This document shows, piece after piece, positions 19,198 to 26,275 of a stretch of DNA of 64,000 bases. Below the pieces are notes generated by a model. The model made no database searches and was not told the origin of the DNA. It saw only the letters and a list, made by a program, of their open reading frames with translations. Source of the stretch: [Eubacterium] yurii subsp. margaretiae ATCC 43715. GTDB taxonomy: Bacteria > Bacillota > Clostridia > Peptostreptococcales > Filifactoraceae. The DNA is taken from assembly GCA_000146855.1 (NCBI GenBank), contig GL405246.1, positions 2,228,474-2,292,473 on the forward strand, in the 5' to 3' direction. How positions within the stretch are numbered: position 1 is the first letter of the stretch; each line of letters starts with the position of its first letter. A program made the position numbers and the translations under genes.

Positions 19198-19962
19198 CTA
19201 TACTGTAAGCACAAATTTTTGATTTTCTACAGAACTTACCTTGAGATGGATGCCGTACATATCCTGTATGCTCTCTTCTGTTATGACATCGTCCGGATTG
19301 CCTTGGAAGAGTATGTTGCCTTTTTTCATCCCTATTATCTCATCCGAATAGTATATAGCCTGATTGATATCGTGAAGTACCATGACTATAGTCATTGAGT
19401 ATTCCTTGTTCAGTGACTTTATCAGTCTGAGTATCTCTATTTGGAATTTGACATCAAGGTAGGTAGTAGGCTCATCAAGTAAGAGTATCTTGGGTTGTTG
19501 TGCCAAAGCCATAGCTATCCACGCTCTTTGTCTTTGTCCTCCCGACAGTTGCCCCATCCTTCTGTTTTTGAGCTCGCTCATGTCAGTCACTTCAAGAGCC
19601 CAGTCCACTATCTCCTTATCCTTGTCCTTATCTTGTGCCTTGGCAAAATGCTTGAAAAAAGGAATTCTACCGTAAGCTATAAGAGAATGTACCGGAAGAT
19701 CCGGAGGTGCAGTGTTGTATTGGTGCACTATAGCCACATTTTGTGCAAATTCTTTGAGCCTTATATCCTTTATATCTCTTTTGTCTAAAAAGACGCTTCC
19801 TTCTCTTGGTTTCAAGTTTTTAGTCAGCAGTTGGAATAGCGTAGACTTCCCACAACCGTTGGCTCCCATAAGCGTGGTGATTTTATTATCTTTGATTTCA
19901 AATGAAATCCCCTTTATTATGTCGTCCTTATCATAGGCGAAGAACAAATTATCAACTCTCAT
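19198..19962 (-). CDS. Heme/iron ABC transporter ATPase (FecE type)
   Basis: About 254 residues with Walker A GANGCGKST, signature LSGGQRQR, Walker B ILLLDEPTTYLD and the H-loop VLHDINQA, the standard set for a siderophore/heme importer ATPase. A GTG start at 19974 is possible; I prefer the ATG at 19962, which has GAGGGA six bases upstream. Either way the gene overlaps the permease 3' end (by 11 nt from the ATG), indicating coupled translation. It should energise uptake with the FecD-type permease and IsdE-like lipoprotein encoded just upstream. Confidence 0.92.
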   Translation of the reverse strand: MRVDNLFFAYDKDDIIKGISFEIKDNKITTLMGANGCGKSTLFQLLTKNLKPREGSVFLDKRDIKDIRLKEFAQNVAIVHQYNTAPPDLPVHSLIAYGRIPFFKHFAKAQDKDKDKEIVDWALEVTDMSELKNRRMGQLSGGQRQRAWIAMALAQQPKILLLDEPTTYLDVKFQIEILRLIKSLNKEYSMTIVMVLHDINQAIYYSDEIIGMKKGNILFQGNPDDVITEESIQDMYGIHLKVSSVENQKFVLTV

Positions 19963-20935
19963 GCAGTCCCTCACTTTTCTTGAGCAGGAATATGAAAAAC
20001 GGTCCGCCCACTACCGACATAACCACACCTACAGGTATTTCAAGAGGTGCTATCAGAATTTTCCCCACCGTATCTGCAAGTAACATTGTAAAAGCCCCCA
20101 GCAACATCGAGTATGGAATCAGCACCCTGTTGTCATTGCCCACAAATAACCTCGACACATGCGGCACTATAAGTCCTATAAATGCTATTGAGCCTACTAT
20201 GGCAGTAGACATACCTATAAGCAAGGTAGCTATAGCTGATACATATATTCTAAGCATATCCACATTTACACCTATGCTCCTTATAGTCTTATCTTCAAGA
20301 GCCAAGAGGTTGCATCTGCCCGAAAATACTATGGCAAGCAACATTCCTATAGTGATGTATTTTGAAAGTAGGGATACATCGCCCCAAGTCTTTTGTGATA
20401 TATTGGCATTTACTATCGCAGTTACAGAGTTTTGTGCCGGTCCGCTCATTGCGTTTATTGCTCCGAGTAGTCCGGTAAACATTGCATTTACCGCTACCCC
20501 TATCAGTATTACTCTAAGAGGTTTTATACCGCCCTTCCACGAAAGAGTGTAAATCAAAGCACAAGTCAGTGCTCCACCTACAAAGGCGAACAATGGTGAT
20601 AGGAAGTAAAATTGCGGTAGAGCCAACATAAGTATCATTGATATGAAGCTGGCTCCGGAAGATATACCTATCATGCCCGGATCTACAAGCGGATTTTTCA
20701 TTACAGATTGAAACATTACCGCTGATACTGATATTCCCGCTCCTGCAAGTATAGCTACCAATATCCTCGGGAATCTCAAGTCATATATAGTCGCAAAATC
20801 TTCGTTGTATTCTATGAACAGTCCTCTGAAAATCTGAGCAAAGCTCAAATTTATACTTCCGCTCCTTATTGCGACAAATATTAAAATTACAAATAGTATT
20901 AACAAAACGACAAAAGCCGCTATTTTTTTTGTCAA
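19952..20935 (-). CDS. isdF: Heme/iron ABC transporter permease (FecCD/IsdF type)
   Basis: 327 residues, about ten membrane helices, with FecCD-family hallmarks: LRFPRILVAILAGAGIS near residue 52 and KNPLVDPGMIGISSGASF near 80-97. It starts with TTG at 20935 after AAAGGAGG. The ribosome binding site lies in a short inverted repeat (AAGGAG-GAA-CTCCTT) that includes the first bases of the start codon. It lies 143 bp after isdE, a gap containing competing stem-loops, and overlaps the ATPase gene. It forms the membrane channel for heme delivered by the IsdE-like lipoprotein. The gene symbol rests on the IsdE partnership rather than a unique motif. Confidence 0.9.
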   Translation of the reverse strand: MTKKIAAFVVLLILFVILIFVAIRSGSINLSFAQIFRGLFIEYNEDFATIYDLRFPRILVAILAGAGISVSAVMFQSVMKNPLVDPGMIGISSGASFISMILMLALPQFYFLSPLFAFVGGALTCALIYTLSWKGGIKPLRVILIGVAVNAMFTGLLGAINAMSGPAQNSVTAIVNANISQKTWGDVSLLSKYITIGMLLAIVFSGRCNLLALEDKTIRSIGVNVDMLRIYVSAIATLLIGMSTAIVGSIAFIGLIVPHVSRLFVGNDNRVLIPYSMLLGAFTMLLADTVGKILIAPLEIPVGVVMSVVGGPFFIFLLKKSEGLHES

Positions 20936-20948
20936 GGAGTTCCTCCTT
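20934..20948 (-). promoter_or_regulatory. Inverted repeat covering the isdF ribosome binding site
   Basis: On the minus strand AAGGAG-GAA-CTCCTT folds a 6-bp stem with a 3-base loop. It contains the Shine-Dalgarno sequence and the first two bases of the TTG start. Translation of isdF could therefore depend on opening this hairpin. The stem is short, so chance is possible. Confidence 0.4.
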
Positions 20949-21031
20949 TTTCTTAAATCAATGTATATAATTGCTTATTATAAATGTTTTACTTACTCTC
21001 TTATTCATTAAATAAATTCAAATTGATATAA

Positions 21032-21072
21032 TTGCACTTAGGTTTATAGTGCAAAGCCTTATGCCTTGCACT
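21032..21072 (-). promoter_or_regulatory. Two mutually exclusive stem-loops between isdE and isdF
   Basis: The 7-mer TTGCACT occurs at 21032-21038 and 21066-21072, and its complement AGTGCAA lies between them at 21048-21054. The middle arm can pair with either flank but not both, the geometry of an attenuator or RNA switch. No T-run follows, so it is not a simple terminator. Confidence 0.4.
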
Positions 21073-21078
21073 ACTATC

Positions 21079-21975
21079 TTATTTTTCTCCAAAGAAAAGC
21101 TCATCCAATTTCTTAAGACCTTCTTTATATCCCATAGTTGCAGTCATTCCGAAGTACTTGTTGTCAAGATTATATACCTTGTTATTTTTCACTGCATCAA
21201 AGTGTTTCCATATGTCGTTAGTCTTAAATTCCTCGTCAAACTCTTCCATCACCTCGTCAGACATAGTGTGGGAAGTTCTAAGTATCATGTCCGGATTGAG
21301 TTTTACAAGCTCTTCGGTATTGATAGGCAGGAATTCCTCCACCTCATCTTTTATGACATTTTCTCCGCCTGCAAGCTCCACAAGATTGCCTACATAAGAG
21401 TTGTTGGTAGCTACTACAAAGGATCCCGGAAGTCCCATCAATATCAAGACTCTCGGTTTTTTCTTATCTTTTCTCTTTTGCTCATAATCTTTGAGCAAGC
21501 CATCATATTCTGCCCTAAGCTTCTTAGCCTGTTCTTCCCTGCCGTACTCCTTTGCAATCTCGTCAATAGAGTCGTACATTGCACCTACACTTGACATATT
21601 TACAAATCTATAAGGTATCTTAGCCTCCTTGAACTGCTCTTCAAGGTAACTCTTAAGCGATGACGGGCTTAGTACCTCAGTAGGTTTGAGTGAGCGGATT
21701 ATCTCCATATCAGGTCCCATAGGCATGCCCACTCTTTTTACATTTTCATATCTCTTAGGCAGAGTGAATGATGTGGTGTCTGTAACCCCTACCAAATCAA
21801 GGTCCAGTAAGTCAGTGATTTGTGCAATAGCTACTGATGTAGCTATTATCCTTTTTTCACCTGTATCAGCCTTCTTGTTTTTTTCTCCCTGATACTGATC
21901 CACACAGCCTACGAGCAAGATTGCTCCGATAAATGCAAGGCTTAAAAATATATTTTTAAAAACTCTGTTCTTCAT
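21079..21975 (-). CDS. isdE: Heme-binding lipoprotein of ABC importer, IsdE-like
   Basis: 298 residues with a lipoprotein signal (lipobox LVGC, Cys24) and a class III periplasmic-binding fold. Compared from memory with Staphylococcus aureus IsdE, both axial heme ligands are kept: Met86 (VGMPMGPDM, matching IsdE Met78) and His236 (RTSHTMSDE, matching His229). LILMGLPGS, NNSYVGNLV and NDIWKHFDAVKNN are also family-specific. It follows the Shp-like gene by 34 bp and precedes the permease and ATPase. It receives heme at the outer face of the membrane and delivers it to the permease. Confidence 0.93.
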   Translation of the reverse strand: MKNRVFKNIFLSLAFIGAILLVGCVDQYQGEKNKKADTGEKRIIATSVAIAQITDLLDLDLVGVTDTTSFTLPKRYENVKRVGMPMGPDMEIIRSLKPTEVLSPSSLKSYLEEQFKEAKIPYRFVNMSSVGAMYDSIDEIAKEYGREEQAKKLRAEYDGLLKDYEQKRKDKKKPRVLILMGLPGSFVVATNNSYVGNLVELAGGENVIKDEVEEFLPINTEELVKLNPDMILRTSHTMSDEVMEEFDEEFKTNDIWKHFDAVKNNKVYNLDNKYFGMTATMGYKEGLKKLDELFFGEK

Positions 21976-22009
21976 CTCTTCCTTCTTTTAAATATATTAA
22001 AATTTCAGC

Positions 22010-22588
22010 TTATTCTACGCTTTTTGCAGATTTTGTAGTCATCTTTTGACCATCAAAGTCTTTTGAGCCCTCTTTGGCGTCCTTTGATGTCATCTGTCCG
22101 AAGAATGTTATGTTTCTTCCCATCGGATTTACATAAGTTGAGATTTTTACATAGGCGTCATTTACAGGCACTTCAAATTTCAAATCCTTAGTCTTTTTCT
22201 TCTTGTCTTCCTTTGCTACTGTAAATTTTACTTCCTTATACTTGTCGTCCTTTGTGTTTTTCACAAATACCTTATAATCTTTTGTAGAGTCTGTCATTCC
22301 TATCTTAATAGTAAGCATCTTCTTTTTGCCTGTATTGTCAAGCAGGGCGTATTTTCCTACTATAGATCTGCTCATTCCGTCACCTATTGCTTTTTTAGAC
22401 TTGTATTGTTTGTCTTTTGGTTTAAGTTTAAGGTCTTCTATTTCCTTTGTTATAGGGTTTTCATACTGTACAGAGTTTTTTATTGAGTATGTCTTCTTTC
22501 CCAAATCTTTAGCCTTTGCGTCAACTCCTACAGCAAGGGATGTAAATACCAAAGCTACTGCAAATACTGCTGATAACAACTTTTTCAT
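22010..22588 (-). CDS. shp: Secreted Shp-type heme-binding protein
   Basis: 192 residues with a cleavable signal peptide (1-24, ends VDAKA). The paired motifs GMSRSIVGK (Met72) and TYVNPMGRNITFF (Met156) match the heme-binding Shp domain, whose streptococcal member binds heme between two methionines and hands it to the HtsA/SiaA lipoprotein. The isdE-like gene is 34 bp downstream, the same adjacency as shp-siaA. Unlike streptococcal Shp there is no C-terminal membrane segment; the tail is short, charged and polar. It may therefore be a soluble hemophore or stay by protein contacts. The ORF starts after AGGAGAAG. Confidence 0.78.
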   Translation of the reverse strand: MKKLLSAVFAVALVFTSLAVGVDAKAKDLGKKTYSIKNSVQYENPITKEIEDLKLKPKDKQYKSKKAIGDGMSRSIVGKYALLDNTGKKKMLTIKIGMTDSTKDYKVFVKNTKDDKYKEVKFTVAKEDKKKKTKDLKFEVPVNDAYVKISTYVNPMGRNITFFGQMTSKDAKEGSKDFDGQKMTTKSAKSVE

Positions 22589-22785
22589 AAAACTTCTCCT
22601 TTTTTAAATTTATTATTACTAAGTTAGATTTGATACTGATTGCCAGATAAAAATCATTTAATTTCAATCAATATTCTAAAAGTTATGCAAGTTTGATTTT
22701 ACACACTATTATTTTAAAATATAGCAGTTGATTGTATAAATATAGATGATAATTACAGGACTTTTTTTAATGACTTTGAAATTTT

Positions 22786-22807
22786 ATACAGTTCTCTTAA
22801 ACTGTAT
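22786..22807. promoter_or_regulatory. Operator-like palindrome ATACAGTT-n6-AACTGTAT
   Basis: Perfect 8-bp arms separated by six bases, about 200 bp upstream of the Shp-type start codon. It could be a repressor site or a small hairpin. No matching copy was seen upstream of the other heme genes. Confidence 0.35.
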
Positions 22808-22822
22808 GTAGATAATTGTATC

Positions 22823-22902
22823 AATAAACGACATTAGTCGCCCTTCTTGAAAAAACATAGCTCTTAATCTTAGTTGAAGAAACAATTTTAATGTCGTTTA
22901 TT
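22823..22902. other. Long inverted repeat: 14-bp arms, 52-base loop
   Basis: AATAAACGACATTA (22823-22836) and TAATGTCGTTTATT (22889-22902) are perfect complements. The loop holds a second, weaker pairing (CTTCTTGAA with TTGAAGAAA). It could be the 3' end structure of the SLH-NEAT mRNA, a small structured RNA, or a miniature mobile element. No flanking T-run supports a simple terminator. Confidence 0.4.
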
Positions 22903-22978
22903 ATAATCATTATTAGAAATTCTGATATTTTTAGGTTTGTGATAAATCACTACCTTTTAAATATCATCAAATTTCGCT

Positions 22979-24262
22979 TTATTTTTTAATACTCTTCCAA
23001 TCAATCTTAACTGCTGCATCAGGATTTGCTCCACCCAAGGCCTTCATTATGTCAACTTGGATTTTAAGATATACGAAGTCTTCTCCTATTTTCACAGGGA
23101 ATTTTACAGTCTTAGGGAACTTTGTTTCTGCTCCGTCTTCTATAGAGGCATCTGTATATTCGTCCACTACTGTAACTTCTTTTCCCGTATTTGAAGATGC
23201 ATCCAAGTTCTTAACATAGTCTTGCTTGCTATCAAAATACCATGCAGTTTCCATATGTCCCTTTTTATCAGAGCCTGCAAGTGTCATTGAATTCATAGAA
23301 AGATATAATTCAGCCTTCTTATTTTCCACCTTCAATATTGCAGTTTTTTCTATAGCGTTGTTTGCCATTGAAAGCTCTGCAGGATCCTTTTCTCCGTTCG
23401 CCTTCCAAAGTTCTACAGATACCTTGTACTCGCCATCTTTTAGATTGTTGATATCTATCTTTTCATCAACGGCTTCTTTCTTGTCGTTTTCTGTCTTAGT
23501 TGGACTTTGTTCATCTTTTTTAACTTCTGTCTTTTCGTCCTTTTTATCTTCTTTCTTATCGTCCTTCTTATCTTCAATTGGTGTCATTTTGCCTAATGAA
23601 AATGTATTTGTTGCACTAACTATATTGTAATAAGCCCAGTTGCTTGTTTTTACGTCGTTTGGTACCTTAGGATTTGTAAGTAGCTTTTCAATTACTTCTT
23701 TTTCTCCAGGTCTACCTGTAACCTTATTGATTATGCTTACAGCCTCTGCTCTGCTCACTGCCTTGTCAGGTTTGAAACTTCCGTCGGGATAGCCGCTCAT
23801 ATATCCGTTTGATACTGCTATGTCTATAAATGACTTGTACATATTACCCTTTGCATCAGCGAAATCTTTTACAGCGCCATCACCCTTTGTCAATTTGTAA
23901 GCCTTAACAATTACAGAGCAAAACTCTCCTCTTGTCATCTCTTTTTTAACATCGTATCCGCCACTATCCTTGCTTAGTATTTCCTTAGCTCTAAGGTAGT
24001 TTACACTGTCATAGGCGAAATGTCCTTTTTGGATATCAGCAAATTTTACGCTGTCATCTATCTTTTCGCCATTTCTTATAAGTGAAGCCACTATTACAGC
24101 CACTTCAGCCCTTGTTACAGTCTTTGCAGGCTTGAAAGAGCCGTCAGGATAGCCGCTTATATATGCCTTGTACTCGTTATTGTCAGCAAAGGAAATATTT
24201 GCTCCTACGCAAGATAACATCATTGCTGCCAAAAATACAGCAGTTCTTTTCTTAAATTTCAT
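22979..24262 (-). CDS. SLH-anchored NEAT-domain heme-capture protein
   Basis: 427 residues: signal peptide 1-26, three SLH domains (about 29-66, 73-120, 132-180, with GYPDGSFKP in the first and third and TRAE/TRGE/SRAE signatures), an extended Lys/Asp/Glu linker (about 225-270), and one NEAT module (274-424). The NEAT module has LSMANNA (298-303) in the first helix and VDIMKALGG (403-411) where the heme tyrosines usually lie. The layout is that of Bacillus anthracis BslK, which passes hemoglobin-derived heme to other NEAT proteins. SLH domains should hold it on secondary cell-wall polymers. It precedes the Shp-type gene and follows the DtxR-NEAT gene. Confidence 0.9.
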   Translation of the reverse strand: MKFKKRTAVFLAAMMLSCVGANISFADNNEYKAYISGYPDGSFKPAKTVTRAEVAVIVASLIRNGEKIDDSVKFADIQKGHFAYDSVNYLRAKEILSKDSGGYDVKKEMTRGEFCSVIVKAYKLTKGDGAVKDFADAKGNMYKSFIDIAVSNGYMSGYPDGSFKPDKAVSRAEAVSIINKVTGRPGEKEVIEKLLTNPKVPNDVKTSNWAYYNIVSATNTFSLGKMTPIEDKKDDKKEDKKDEKTEVKKDEQSPTKTENDKKEAVDEKIDINNLKDGEYKVSVELWKANGEKDPAELSMANNAIEKTAILKVENKKAELYLSMNSMTLAGSDKKGHMETAWYFDSKQDYVKNLDASSNTGKEVTVVDEYTDASIEDGAETKFPKTVKFPVKIGEDFVYLKIQVDIMKALGGANPDAAVKIDWKSIKK

Positions 24263-24352
24263 AAAACCTCCTAATATACAAAACGAAAACTATTATCAAC
24301 TATAATTTTATTCATTTTTAATTATTAATCAATAGTTTTTTAAAAAAAATTG

Positions 24353-24372
24353 AAGTTAATTCGCATTAACTT
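24353..24372. promoter_or_regulatory. 20-bp palindrome upstream of SLH-NEAT gene, candidate metal/heme repressor operator
   Basis: AAGTTAAT-TCGC-ATTAACTT has perfect 8-bp arms about 90 bp upstream of the SLH-NEAT start codon. The TTAA-rich half-sites resemble, from memory, recognition elements of streptococcal DtxR-family regulators (SloR/ScaR type). It lies within 1.1 kb of the DtxR-NEAT gene, the obvious candidate to bind it. The rest of the 364-bp gap (24263-24626) is featureless AT-rich DNA apart from the terminator. Confidence 0.45.
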
Positions 24373-24572
24373 TTGTTTAAGTTTATTTTTATAATTATGT
24401 AATAAGTTAGGAATTTTATTTCTTTTTTTATTTTTTCATTAAAATTTCAATATTTTTAATATTTATTATTAAATTGTAGAATTTGTTTTGTTATTTATTT
24501 TTTTATGATACTATAATTTCTATAATATTTGATTTTTGTTGATATTATGAAACATTCTCAATATTATTTTCA

Positions 24573-24628
24573 AAAAAATAAACCCATGTTAATCTATAAA
24601 AAATTAAGTTAACACGAGTTTATTTTTT
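24573..24628. terminator. Bidirectional terminator after the DtxR-NEAT gene
   Basis: AAAAAATAAACCCATGTTAA (24573-24592) pairs with the segment ending GAGTTTATTTTTT (24609-24628) with two mismatches; A/T runs on both sides let it work either way. It overlaps the stop codon of the DtxR-NEAT gene and separates it from the SLH-NEAT gene, which therefore needs its own promoter. Confidence 0.7.
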
Positions 24629-25463
24629 AAAACATTCTTAGCAAATTTATAGTAAAAACAAAAAGACAAGTTTTGTTATGCTCAAAAAATCCTATTTTAG
24701 AGTGGGTATTTAGATAGATTCCACACTGCAAAGTATTTTTTTCGATAAAGTACCAATCTCTTAAAATATCAAAGGGTATCTTTATATCTCCGTCTTTTGT
24801 TTCTGTCATTATATCCCCATTTTTCGTTGCATAACTGATATTTTGTAGTATTCCCTTTTTCAAAAAGCCCTTATCGCTCTTGCTTATATTCTTAGAGCTT
24901 AGTAAGATATGCGGTTTTTCATCTATTATAAGCTTGGCTCTGGAATCGAAACCTCCATTTGCCATCGAAAATTCCTCTCCTACACTTATGCCGTTAGAAT
25001 ACAGCTTATAAATGCAGAAGTAAATATTGTATTCGCCATTTTTCAGAAATTTTGCCAGTTTTTTATAGTCTATCTTATCTCCTCTTTCATAGTTGTGATT
25101 GCAGTATTGATAATACATGCTCAACTTATCCGTAAATTCTTCTATACCCTCGCAGGCAAGAGAATTGGCGTATTCTCTTGATTTTTGCTCAGACAGATTC
25201 ATCAGATTGCAAAGTACAGACTCAAGTTTATTTCTTTCTTCTACAAGGGTATTTGCTATCTTTTCACCAAGCACAGTAAAGAGATAGTTTTTCTTATCCT
25301 TATATAATACTCCAAGCTTTACCATTCTATCGAGTATAGATTTGGAATTAGCCTTGCTGCAATTGAACAATTCGGAAAATTGCGTAATGCTTATCATATT
25401 TGAGTTGTCTGATAAATTTATCATATACAGTTTTTGTATATTGGTAAGTGAAACATCATACAT
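24627..25463 (-). CDS. DtxR-type transcription regulator fused to a NEAT-like domain; putative heme sensor
   Basis: 278 residues from the ATG at 25463, which has GGAGG seven bases upstream; a longer reading to 25511 adds 16 residues without a good site. Residues 5-62 form a winged helix-turn-helix and 70-118 the dimerisation helices of the DtxR/MntR family. The metal ligands are missing: positions equivalent to DtxR His79, Cys102, Glu105 and His106 read Asn78, Asn100, Ala103 and Cys104. Residues 143-275 resemble a NEAT module: NIYFCIYKLYSNG, then FSMANGGFDSRAKLIID (165-181) and a late CGIYLNTH strand. No signal peptide is present, so the NEAT-like domain would be cytoplasmic. I infer a regulator that senses heme instead of iron or manganese and controls this locus. 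The NEAT call rests on motif similarity only. Confidence 0.7.
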   Translation of the reverse strand: MYDVSLTNIQKLYMINLSDNSNMISITQFSELFNCSKANSKSILDRMVKLGVLYKDKKNYLFTVLGEKIANTLVEERNKLESVLCNLMNLSEQKSREYANSLACEGIEEFTDKLSMYYQYCNHNYERGDKIDYKKLAKFLKNGEYNIYFCIYKLYSNGISVGEEFSMANGGFDSRAKLIIDEKPHILLSSKNISKSDKGFLKKGILQNISYATKNGDIMTETKDGDIKIPFDILRDWYFIEKNTLQCGIYLNTHSKIGFFEHNKTCLFVFTINLLRMF

Positions 25464-25520
25464 ATGTAATCCTCCGTCAAATCTCTTGCAATTTTCTTTA
25501 TAAAATATCATAAAATATAA

Positions 25521-25541
25521 TTAAAATTATTATTATTTTAA
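25521..25541. promoter_or_regulatory. AT-rich inverted repeat upstream of DtxR-NEAT gene
   Basis: TTAAAAT and ATTTTAA arms flank seven bases, about 60 bp upstream of the start codon. The 19-bp core (one mismatch) has the size of a Fur or DtxR-family box and could serve autoregulation. Its composition is so AT-rich that chance is plausible. Confidence 0.25.
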
Positions 25542-25623
25542 AAGAATATTAAATAAATTATTGCTATCAGCTAAGATTATAGCACTTATGACAGAAAATT
25601 TCCATATCATTTTTGATGATATA

Positions 25624-25887
25624 TCAATTATAATGACCTTTGCATGACACTATTTCCAATATATCATTATTAATACGATATACAAGTCTGTTTGTATCAT
25701 CTATTCGTCTACTCCAAAAACCGTTTAAATCCCCTTTTAATGGCTCAGGCTTTCCAATACCCTCCAGTTTATTTCTTTCAATATCTTTAATTAAGCTATT
25801 AATTCTTCTTATTGTCTTCTTATCCTGATTCTGCCAATAAATATAATCTTCCCAGGCTTCATCAAACCAAATCTTTTTCATTGACAT
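25624..25887 (-). CDS. yoeB: YoeB-family mRNA interferase toxin
   Basis: 87 residues (85 if the in-frame ATG at 25881 is used). Strong YoeB match: KIWFDEAWEDYIYWQNQDKK, GKPEPLKGDLNGFWSRRI, NRLVYRI and C-terminal CKGHYN. The catalytic Glu (PEPLK), Arg (SRRI) and terminal His-Tyr of the E. coli enzyme are all present. YoeB cleaves mRNA in the ribosomal A site. Its start overlaps the antitoxin stop by one base (TAATG), the usual coupled arrangement. Confidence 0.95.
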   Translation of the reverse strand: MSMKKIWFDEAWEDYIYWQNQDKKTIRRINSLIKDIERNKLEGIGKPEPLKGDLNGFWSRRIDDTNRLVYRINNDILEIVSCKGHYN

Positions 25888-26144
25888 TATACCTCAATTA
25901 TATCATGTTCTTTACCTTCACCTCTATTTAAGGCTTCTATTCCTCTTTTTATATGCTCCATATTACTTTTTGAATAGAAAGGATCTACTGAGACTTCAAA
26001 AGGTATGCGTTTTTCTCTTGCTACTTTCTTTGCAAAAATCGTAAAAGCAGAACTCATAGAAAGTCCCATTTCACGACAAGCCTCTTCCATATTTTTTTTC
26101 ACTACTTCATCCAAACGAAAATTTACATTAACTGTATTTGCCAT
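25887..26144 (-). CDS. relB: RelB/DinJ-family antitoxin
   Basis: 85 residues with the DinJ/RelB ribbon-helix-helix start (VNVNFRLDEVVKKNMEEACR) and the GLSMSSAFTIFAKKVARE segment. The C-terminal part (about 50-85) should wrap and neutralise the YoeB toxin encoded immediately downstream. The RHH domain normally binds its own promoter for autoregulation. The upstream region (26145-26200) has TATAAT and partly symmetric sequence, but no clean operator. GGAG precedes the start. Confidence 0.93.
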   Translation of the reverse strand: MANTVNVNFRLDEVVKKNMEEACREMGLSMSSAFTIFAKKVAREKRIPFEVSVDPFYSKSNMEHIKRGIEALNRGEGKEHDIIEV

Positions 26145-26224
26145 AATCTCATCTCCTTTTACATAATTATATTATACTGTAATGAAATATACAAGTATTT
26201 TAAATTACATATCATTACTTTCCA

Positions 26225-26258
26225 TAAAAAAAAGCCTAATGCTTATTGGCAAAAGGCT
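26225..26258 (-). terminator. Terminator after cheV
   Basis: Minus-strand stem AGCCT...AGGCT with inner TGC...GCA pairing, followed by nine T. It lies 18-50 bp after the cheV stop and separates it from the toxin-antitoxin pair. Confidence 0.75.
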
Positions 26259-26275
26259 CTTATAACTACTTTATT

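Larger units (their letters stand above)
22589..22978. other. 390-bp intergenic region between the SLH-NEAT and Shp-type genes
   Basis: No ORF is visible. It must carry the 3' end signals of the SLH-NEAT gene and the promoter of the shp-isdE-isdF set. Two symmetric structures stand out: a 22-bp operator-like palindrome (22786-22807) and a 14-bp perfect inverted repeat enclosing 52 bp (22823-22902), both listed separately. Confidence 0.6.

Noticed and set aside
24263..24352. Fur-box candidates (for example near 24285, AACTATTATCAACTATAA)
   Set aside because: Too few matches to the 19-bp Fur consensus in such AT-rich DNA.
25464..25511. Longer start (16 extra codons) for the DtxR-NEAT regulator
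   Set aside because: The ATG at 25463 has GGAGG at the right distance, while the upstream codons overlap that site.
26145..26210. Autoregulatory operator of the relB-yoeB pair
   Set aside because: Only partial symmetry (TACTTGTAT / TACTGTAAT) and no properly spaced promoter; left out as a feature.
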